This document shows, in pieces, positions 6,367 to 14,859 of a stretch of 14,859 bases of DNA (the first letter of the stretch is position 1; every line of letters begins with the position of its first letter). Below the pieces are notes generated by a model. That model was given only the letters and a program-made list of their open reading frames with translations, was not told the DNA's origin and did not search any database. A program made the translations under genes and the position numbers. The stretch spans positions 1 to 14,859 of the forward strand of contig CAJUIE010000029.1 of the NCBI GenBank assembly GCA_910586375.1, read 5' to 3'. The DNA is from an uncultured Alistipes sp. Lineage in GTDB: Bacteria; Bacteroidota; Bacteroidia; Bacteroidales; Rikenellaceae.

Positions 6367-7641
6367 CTATCCTACTCGTTTAAGTGATAGATAATTCGTC
6401 TGATCGATTTTTTTGGTGGCATACGGCAGCGACACCGTAAACCGGCGTTCGCCCGACGAGGGCAGGTCGAACATGGCATCCATCATCACCGCCTCACAGA
6501 TCGAGCGCAGACCACGTGCACCTAACTTGAACTCTACGGCCTTGTCGACGATATAATCCAGCACATCGTCGTCAAAGGTCAGCGTCACACCATCCATCTC
6601 AAAGAGCCGTTCATACTGTTTGACGATAGCATTCCGGGGTTCGGTGAGTATGCGCCGCAAAGCCTCGCTTCCGAGCGGCTCCATATAAGTGAGCACGGGC
6701 AGACGCCCCACCAGCTCGGGAATCAGGCCAAACGACTTGAGGTCCTGAGGCGTGACATACTGCATAAGGTTCGAACGATCGACCCGTTCACTAAGCGACC
6801 GGCCATAGCCCACAGCCCGGGTATTGAGCCGCTGGGCGATCTTGCGCTCGATACCGTCGAACGCCCCGCCACAGATAAAGAGGATGTTGCGCGTGTCGAC
6901 CTGGAGGAACTTCTGATCGGGGTGCTTGCGTCCACCCTGGGGCGGGACGTTAACCACCGTGCCTTCGAGGAGCTTGAGCAGCGCCTGCTGCACCCCTTCA
7001 CCCGAAACATCGCGCGTGATGGAAGGGTTGTCACTCTTACGGGCGATCTTATCGATCTCGTCGATGAAGATAATGCCCCGCTCAGCCTGGGCGATGTTAT
7101 AGTCGGCCACCTGCAACAACCGCGAAAGAATGCCTTCGACATCCTCGCCGACATAGCCCGCCTCGGTAAGGACCGTGGCGTCGACGATGGTAAAAGGCAC
7201 CCGCAGCAGCTTGGCTATCGTGCGGGCCATGAGCGTTTTGCCCGTACCCGTAGGGCCCACCAACACCACGTTGGACTTATCGATCTCCACCTCATCCTGA
7301 CCGGATGTATGCAGCAATCGTTTATAATGGTTATAAACCGCAACAGACAAATAACGCTTGGCAGCGTCCTGTCCGATGACATATTGATCGAGAAAATCCT
7401 TGATCTGAGCCGGTTTGAGCAGCTGATCGCGCTGCAACGGTTCGGGTTCAGCGAGCTGCTGAGCCAGCCGGGCGTTCTCTTCGAGCATCCTATGGCCATT
7501 CTCAACACACTCGTTGCAGACGTTGGCGCCACCCGCACCGCTGAACATCACCTGCACTTCATCGCGCCGGGCCCCGCAGAACGAGCAGCGATCGCCCCCG
7601 TCACCACGGTTATCGTTTCGGTTCTTCTTATTATGAGTCAT
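6367..7641 (-). CDS. clpX: ATP-dependent unfoldase ClpX
   Basis: A complete 424-residue ClpX, the AAA+ hexamer that recognises tagged substrates, unfolds them and feeds them to ClpP. Domains in order: the four-cysteine zinc-binding domain (Cys19, 22, 42, 45), Walker A GPTGTGKT (129-136), pore loop GYVG (162-165), Walker B FIDEID (192-197), the RKH substrate loop (238-240) and sensor 2 GAR (374-376). At the place of the ClpP-docking IGF loop the sequence is VGY (277-279). The start at 7641 gives the normal ClpX N-terminus (MTHNKKNRN) just before the zinc domain; the in-frame Met at 7689 lies deep within clpP and would add 16 unrelated residues. The clpP stop and clpX start share one base (TAATG), so translation is probably coupled and the two are made together. 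Confidence 0.97.
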   Translation of the reverse strand: MTHNKKNRNDNRGDGGDRCSFCGARRDEVQVMFSGAGGANVCNECVENGHRMLEENARLAQQLAEPEPLQRDQLLKPAQIKDFLDQYVIGQDAAKRYLSVAVYNHYKRLLHTSGQDEVEIDKSNVVLVGPTGTGKTLMARTIAKLLRVPFTIVDATVLTEAGYVGEDVEGILSRLLQVADYNIAQAERGIIFIDEIDKIARKSDNPSITRDVSGEGVQQALLKLLEGTVVNVPPQGGRKHPDQKFLQVDTRNILFICGGAFDGIERKIAQRLNTRAVGYGRSLSERVDRSNLMQYVTPQDLKSFGLIPELVGRLPVLTYMEPLGSEALRRILTEPRNAIVKQYERLFEMDGVTLTFDDDVLDYIVDKAVEFKLGARGLRSICEAVMMDAMFDLPSSGERRFTVSLPYATKKIDQTNYLSLKRVG

Positions 7642-8309
7642 TATTTTTCGCGTTTGGTCAGCACTTCGTCGATAAGTCCGTAGTTGCACGCCTCACAGGC
7701 CGAAAGCCAGTAGTCACGGTCGGCGTCCTTCTCAATCTTTTTGAGGGGCACACCCGAATGCTTCGAAAGAATTTCATACAGCTCCCGTTTGGTCTTCATG
7801 ATCTCACGGGCCGTAATTTCAATATCCGACGCCTGCCCCTGCGCACCGCCCAGCGGCTGGTGAATCATCACCCGCGAATGGGGCAGCGCCGAACGCTTGC
7901 CTGCAGCACCGGCCGTCAGCAGCACAGCACCCATCGACGCGGCCAGGCCCGTGCAGATCGTAGCCACGTCGGACGAGACGAGCTGCATGGTGTCGTAGAT
8001 ACCCAGACCGGCCGAGACCGAGCCGCCGGGCGAGTTGATATAAATCTGGATGTCTTTCTCGGGATCAACCGACTCCAGAAAGAGCAACTGCGCCTGGATG
8101 ATGTTGGCGGCATCGTCATAAATGGGGGCGCCGAGGAAGATGATGCGGTCCATCATCAATCGCGAGAAGACATCCATCGTAGCGATATTCAACTGGCGTT
8201 CCTCGATAATCGTAGGCGACACATAAGCCGCGCTTACTGACTGGAAATCATGTAGCTTCAGCGAGCTGATGCCGCACTTGCCGCGTGCGTATTTTTCGAA
8301 TTCAGACAT
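7641..8309 (-). CDS. clpP: ATP-dependent Clp protease proteolytic subunit
   Basis: A complete 222-residue ClpP, the serine peptidase that forms the double-heptamer chamber working with ClpX. The catalytic triad is visible: Ser125 in GLAASMGAV, His150 in MIHQP and Asp199 in DADRDYWLSA. The oxyanion-loop region INSPGGSVSAGLGIYDTM (91-108) is standard. The N-terminus is about 30 residues longer than in Escherichia coli, as I recall for Bacteroidetes ClpP (MSEFEKYARGKCGISS). The ATG at 8309 fits that pattern better than the in-frame ATG at 8327. The gene overlaps clpX by one base and follows trigger factor, the classic tig-clpP-clpX order. Unusually close upstream is a T-tailed terminator hairpin, discussed separately. 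Confidence 0.97.
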   Translation of the reverse strand: MSEFEKYARGKCGISSLKLHDFQSVSAAYVSPTIIEERQLNIATMDVFSRLMMDRIIFLGAPIYDDAANIIQAQLLFLESVDPEKDIQIYINSPGGSVSAGLGIYDTMQLVSSDVATICTGLAASMGAVLLTAGAAGKRSALPHSRVMIHQPLGGAQGQASDIEITAREIMKTKRELYEILSKHSGVPLKKIEKDADRDYWLSACEACNYGLIDEVLTKREK

Positions 8310-8329
8310 AACGTACAGCTTTCGCAATT

Positions 8330-8366
8330 AAAAAAGGACTTTGCAAACATCACGCCTGCAAAGTCC
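8330..8366 (-). terminator. Intrinsic terminator between tig and clpP
   Basis: On the minus strand GGACTTTGCA (8366-8357), an 11-nt loop, TGCAAAGTCC (8345-8336) and six T (8335-8330): a perfect 10-bp stem with a U-tract. It lies 26 nt after the tig stop and only 20 nt before the clpP ATG, so it separates tig from clpPX or acts as an attenuator. Confidence 0.88.
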
Positions 8367-8373
8367 GAAGATA
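8366..8373 (-). promoter_or_regulatory. Possible clpP promoter -7 box
   Basis: TATCTTCG on the minus strand differs at one base from TAnnTTTG. The same TAnnTTCG form appears upstream of tig. The -33 region is weak (TTTA about 20 nt upstream). A start 4-8 nt downstream would fall inside the ascending arm of the terminator. Confidence 0.3.
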
Positions 8374-8392
8374 GGGATTTTTCCGCGAAAAA

Positions 8393-9718
8393 CTAAATTT
8401 CCTTGGCCAGGCTGGCGAAATCGTCGGCAGAAACAGCCTTTTCCGTCACTTTGATTTTGCCTTTGATGCCCTCGACAACCTTTACCTCGAAGAGTTTTTC
8501 GTAAATCTTACGGCTCTGCTCCTTATCGGCGAGAATCTTCTCGGCATAACCAGCCAGCATATCGTCCGGGGCCGAGGGCATACCGTATTGCGCGAACTGC
8601 GCGGCAGCCAGCGCCTTAGCTTCGGCCACAGCCTCGTCATGGCTCACGGTGATCTTCTCTGCATCGACGAAATGCTTCTGAAGATAGTTCCAGGTGAACA
8701 TCTTCAGGAACTGGTCGAAATCCTTCCCGATCTCCTCCATCGAGAATTTGCCCTCGTTGATGGTGTAGAGCCAGCGTTTGAGGAATGCCTCAGGCATCTT
8801 CAGTCCGGCTTTTTTAATAAGGTAGTCGCGCAGCTGAAGCGTGAAGAGGTAGTCGCTCTCGCGGGAGAGCTCCTTGCCGATCTCTTCGTCGACGAACTTG
8901 TCCAGCCCGGCCTCCGATGTTACGTTGCCGCCGGGGAAAGCCATCTTGAAGAACTCCTCGTTCAATTCGGGTTCGGCGAACTTACGGATTTTGGTGATCT
9001 CCAGCGAGAACTTGGGATTGATACCCTCCAGCTCGTCCTGCTTGACCTGCAGCACGGCAGCGCGCTGCGACGGGTTCTTATAAAGGTCGTTGATATCTAC
9101 CTCCATCTTGGCGCCCACCTTCTTACCAATAAAGGGCTTGCGCTCCTCCTCCGACATCGAAATCAGCCCCACGTAAGCGTCCGAGACATTCATGTCGCCA
9201 TTGTCTAAGGTCACACTCAGCGCTTCATCCTCGGTCACCTTCCCGACATCTACCAGCCGGCCGAAACGACGCAGGAAATTTGAACGATAGTTATCGTGCA
9301 TCTTCTTGTCGACCTTGATGCGGTGGTAGGTCACCTTGTCCTTTTCGCTCAGGTCGAGTTTGATTTCAGGTGCTTCGCCGACTTCAAAGACAAACTCGAA
9401 CTCCTTGCCGTTGTCGAAGTCGAAATCACCCTGTTCGTCCGAGGGAATCACGTCACCCAGATAGTCGATCTTCTCCTTCTGGAGGTATTCGAAAGCGGCA
9501 TTCGAAGCCGTGCGGTAAGACTGCTCTGCCACCACACCCTTGCCGTACATCTTCCGGACGACACCCATCGGCACCATACCGGGACGGAAGCCGGGGATGT
9601 TGGCCTTGCGGCGGTAGTCGCGCAGCGCCTTTTCGACCTCCGGTGCGTAGTCGTTCTCGTCGACAGTCACACGCAGCAGGGAGCTGTTCTCCTCGCGTTG
9701 TTCTCTTACGATTTTCAT
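8393..9718 (-). CDS. tig: Trigger factor, ribosome-bound chaperone
   Basis: A complete 441-residue trigger factor, which sits at the ribosomal exit tunnel and shields new chains. The N-terminal domain (about 1-115) carries the ribosome-docking signature GFRPGMVP at residues 43-50, exactly where Escherichia coli has GFRxGKVP; the usual lysine is methionine here. The middle domain (about 155-248) has the trigger-factor layout (ALSVTLDNGDM...KPFIGKKVGAKMEVDI...FSLEITKIRKF) but is a poor match to an FKBP active site, so prolyl isomerase activity is doubtful. The rest is the helical, charged C-terminal chaperone domain starting at PELNEEFFKMAF. The ATG at 9718 (MKIVREQREENSSL) was chosen because the longer reading to 9814 extends past the predicted promoter and adds 32 unrelated residues. 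First gene of the tig-clpP-clpX block, ending in its own terminator. Confidence 0.96.
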   Translation of the reverse strand: MKIVREQREENSSLLRVTVDENDYAPEVEKALRDYRRKANIPGFRPGMVPMGVVRKMYGKGVVAEQSYRTASNAAFEYLQKEKIDYLGDVIPSDEQGDFDFDNGKEFEFVFEVGEAPEIKLDLSEKDKVTYHRIKVDKKMHDNYRSNFLRRFGRLVDVGKVTEDEALSVTLDNGDMNVSDAYVGLISMSEEERKPFIGKKVGAKMEVDINDLYKNPSQRAAVLQVKQDELEGINPKFSLEITKIRKFAEPELNEEFFKMAFPGGNVTSEAGLDKFVDEEIGKELSRESDYLFTLQLRDYLIKKAGLKMPEAFLKRWLYTINEGKFSMEEIGKDFDQFLKMFTWNYLQKHFVDAEKITVSHDEAVAEAKALAAAQFAQYGMPSAPDDMLAGYAEKILADKEQSRKIYEKLFEVKVVEGIKGKIKVTEKAVSADDFASLAKEI

Positions 9719-9772
9719 ATTGGGGAATGCTTTATTTTGTCGTTTCGTCGTTTTTGTATCGAAATCGGTGGG

Positions 9773-9804
9773 CGAAGGTACGAAAAATCCGTTAAAAAAC
9801 GAAA
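9773..9804 (-). promoter_or_regulatory. Probable tig promoter
   Basis: On the minus strand TTTC (9804-9801), a 20-nt spacer and TACCTTCG (9780-9773): right spacing, one mismatch to consensus in each box. The start near 9767 would leave a ~49-nt A-rich leader before tig. Confidence 0.45.
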
Positions 9805-9905
9805 TATCCGACAACGAAAATCGCCATACCGCACCAAAAGCGAAGGAATCATCCGTCGGAACGCATTTTTAACTCCCGAGCGGTCATTCTTCGCCGGATT
9901 ATCCT

Positions 9906-9913
9906 TATCTTTG
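9906..9913 (+). promoter_or_regulatory. Promoter -7 box of the cyclotransferase-metH-metF operon
   Basis: TATCTTTG matches the -7 consensus fully and lies 22 nt before the ATG, giving a leader of about 16 nt. No clear TTG is seen at -33. The short leader leaves no room for a riboswitch. Confidence 0.6.
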
Positions 9914-9935
9914 TACGATATTACCACGCCGAACC

Positions 9936-10739
9936 ATGAGAAAAAAGACCCTTTTCGTGCTCGCAACCGCCCTGCTGACCGCCTGTGGCGGCAATGCAGT
10001 CCGTTCAGGTAGTGCGGTCACACCAGCCCCGGAGTCCAGCCCCACCCAATATACCTATCGCGTCCGTGCAACCTACCCCCACCCTACCGACGCCTACACA
10101 CAAGGACTCTTCTTCACCGACGGATTATTATGGGAGGGCACGGGTCTGCACGGACTCTCCGTAATCCGGAAAACCGACCTTGCGACCGGCCACAGCGAGA
10201 CGATCGCCCGACTGCCCCGCTCGGAGTTTGGCGAGGGCATCGCCCATGTGAACGGGAAACTCTACCAGCTGACGTGGCAATCCAACGTCTGCCACGTCTA
10301 CGATACAGCTAACGGCATGAAGAAAATCCGCGACTTCCGCTACCCGGGCGAAGGCTGGGGACTGACCACCGACGGCGAAAAGCTCTACATGTCCGACGGC
10401 ACTGCGACGATCTTCACCCTCGATCCGGAGACCTTTCGTCGCGAAAAACGCACAACGGTGACCTTCGAGGGGCAGCCAGTCGGTTGCCTCAACGAACTGG
10501 AATGGATCGACGGCAAGCTGTGGGCCAACGTCTACACCACGGATCAAATCGTCATCATCGACCCGGCGACGGGCAAGGTAGAGGGCGTGATTGACCTCTC
10601 AGGCATCCTGCCCGAGACGGAACGCGGCCCCGAAACCGACGTACTGAACGGCATAGCCTACGACGCGGAGGGCGGGCGCATCTTCGTGACGGGCAAGAAC
10701 TGGAGCCAGATATTCGAAATCGAAATCATCGCGCAATAG
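9936..10739 (+). CDS. Lipoprotein glutaminyl-peptide cyclotransferase (plant type)
   Basis: A 267-residue exported enzyme of the Glu_cyclase_2 / plant-type glutamine cyclotransferase family, a five-bladed propeller that turns N-terminal glutamine into pyroglutamate. The signal peptide MRKKTLFVLATALLTAC ends in lipobox LTAC (lipidated Cys17), so the protein is membrane-anchored; no acidic residues follow the cysteine, hinting at a periplasm-facing location. Family marks: DAYTQGLFF (52-60), WEGTG (66-70, its Glu67 probably the catalytic glutamate of the papaya enzyme), EGWGLT (139-144), LNELEWIDGKLWANVY (185-200) and DVLNGIAYD (235-243). Length is normal. In Bacteroidetes many signal-peptidase-I products begin with glutamine (the 'Q-rule'), giving such an enzyme a general capping role. 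It leads an operon with metH 1 nt downstream, with no clear biochemical link to methionine. Confidence 0.9.
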   Translation: MRKKTLFVLATALLTACGGNAVRSGSAVTPAPESSPTQYTYRVRATYPHPTDAYTQGLFFTDGLLWEGTGLHGLSVIRKTDLATGHSETIARLPRSEFGEGIAHVNGKLYQLTWQSNVCHVYDTANGMKKIRDFRYPGEGWGLTTDGEKLYMSDGTATIFTLDPETFRREKRTTVTFEGQPVGCLNELEWIDGKLWANVYTTDQIVIIDPATGKVEGVIDLSGILPETERGPETDVLNGIAYDAEGGRIFVTGKNWSQIFEIEIIAQ

Positions 10740-10740
10740 C

Positions 10741-14342
<3,602 letters not shown>

Positions 14343-14346
<4 letters not shown>

Positions 14347-14859
14347 ACGCCACAGAGATCATACACAGCGCCTTAGTTCAGGGTAAGACCCGCTTTGCGT
14401 TCGAGTTGCTGCCGCCGCTCAAAGGCGACGGCATGCAAGGCACCTTCGCGATGATCGACCCGCTGATGGAGTTCGACCCCGCCTACATCAACGTGACGTT
14501 CCACCGCGAAGGGATCAAGCAATCGCTGCGCACCGACGGCACCACGGAGTGGCACGTGGTGCGCCGCCGTCCGGGCACGGTGGGCATCTCGGCTGCCATC
14601 CAGGAGAAATACGGCGTGGAGACGGTCCCCCACCTGATCTGCGGCGGACTGTCGCGCTACGACATCGAAGATGCGCTGATCGACATGGACTTCCTGGGGC
14701 TGCACAACGTGCTGGCCCTGCGCGGCGACAAGTCGCAGAACGAACGATGCTTCAAGCCCCACCCGAAAGGACACGCCCATGCGGCCGGGTTGGTACAGCA
14801 GATCGCGGCGATGAACCGCGGCGAATTCGTCGACGGCGAAGTGGAAGAGTGCCACCATT
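14343..14859 (+). CDS. metF: Methylenetetrahydrofolate reductase, N-terminal part
   Basis: The first 172 codons of MetF, cut by the window end. The enzyme is an FAD-containing barrel that reduces 5,10-methylenetetrahydrofolate to 5-methyltetrahydrofolate, the methyl donor used by the MetH encoded just upstream. Visible marks: FELLPPLKG (20-28, the family's FEFFPP position carrying the catalytic-region glutamate), YINVTFH, a TVPHLICGG strand and NVLALRGDK (122-130), the conserved RGD loop near the flavin. The ATG overlaps the metH stop by four bases (ATGA), so translation is probably coupled and the two proteins made in step. The C-terminal half is not visible. Confidence 0.95.

Noticed and set aside
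6355..6385. A clpX terminator ahead of the tkt promoter
   Set aside because: There is a T-run just after the clpX stop, but the only stem is a 5-bp ctatc/gatag pair within the gene end with a 14-nt loop, too weak to call.
7642..7689. Longer clpX start at 7689
   Set aside because: It would overlap clpP by 49 bases and add 16 residues with no likeness to ClpX, whose normal N-terminus begins at 7641.
9719..9814. Longer trigger-factor start at 9814
   Set aside because: The added 32 residues precede the invariant MKIV-type start and lie across the predicted promoter.
9719..9935. A riboswitch or small gene between tig and the cyclotransferase gene
   Set aside because: The predicted plus-strand leader is only about 16 nt, no B12-box-like or SAM-type motif was seen, and the short frames here lack family likeness.

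Overview
The window looks like chromosomal core sequence from a GC-rich member of the Bacteroidales, most likely Alistipes or a close relative in the Rikenellaceae. The basis is inference from recognisable protein families. There is a Bacteroidetes-type RicT (PSP1) gene next to gldH, a Bacteroidetes-type trigger factor, ClpP and ClpX, and a FISUMP-type surface-protein remnant. Promoters carry the Bacteroidetes -7 box (TAnnTTTG) with a TTTG-like -33 box in the better cases, and Shine-Dalgarno sites are not obvious. No RNA gene, CRISPR array, transposase, integrase or phage gene was seen.

Layout. On the minus strand at the left end lies a compact ricT-gldH-trmB operon (2256 down to 1, trmB cut by the window edge). 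Its promoter sits in an AT-rich intergenic stretch made of 7-bp repeats. A MATE-family efflux gene (3687-2323) lies upstream and has a near-perfect Bacteroidetes promoter so close to its ATG that the mRNA should be leaderless or nearly so. From about 3719 to 4111 comes the only accessory-looking stretch. It holds the last ~70 codons of a FISUMP-type surface protein with no 5' end, a G9 tract, two 17-bp direct repeats and a 62-bp imperfect palindrome between them. A strong intrinsic terminator (4112-4143) then closes transketolase (tkt, 6196-4163), which has a ~145-nt structured leader.

The minus-strand protein-quality block follows: trigger factor (9718-8393), clpP (8309-7641) and clpX (7641-6367). 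clpP and clpX overlap by one base (TAATG). Between trigger factor and clpP is a clear intrinsic terminator only 20 nt from the clpP ATG, with a possible clpP promoter that would begin transcription inside the terminator stem.

From a divergent intergenic region (9719-9935) a plus-strand operon starts: a lipoprotein plant-type glutaminyl-peptide cyclotransferase, then B12-dependent methionine synthase (metH, 1 nt later), then methylenetetrahydrofolate reductase (metF, ATGA overlap, cut by the window end). MetF makes the methyl-folate that MetH uses, so these two form one pathway. The cyclotransferase probably caps exported proteins with pyroglutamate and shares only transcription with them.

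Most of the window is ordinary housekeeping sequence. The items most worth a second look are the tig/clpP terminator-promoter overlap, the leaderless MATE transcript, the surface-gene scar with its palindrome, and the structured tkt leader.
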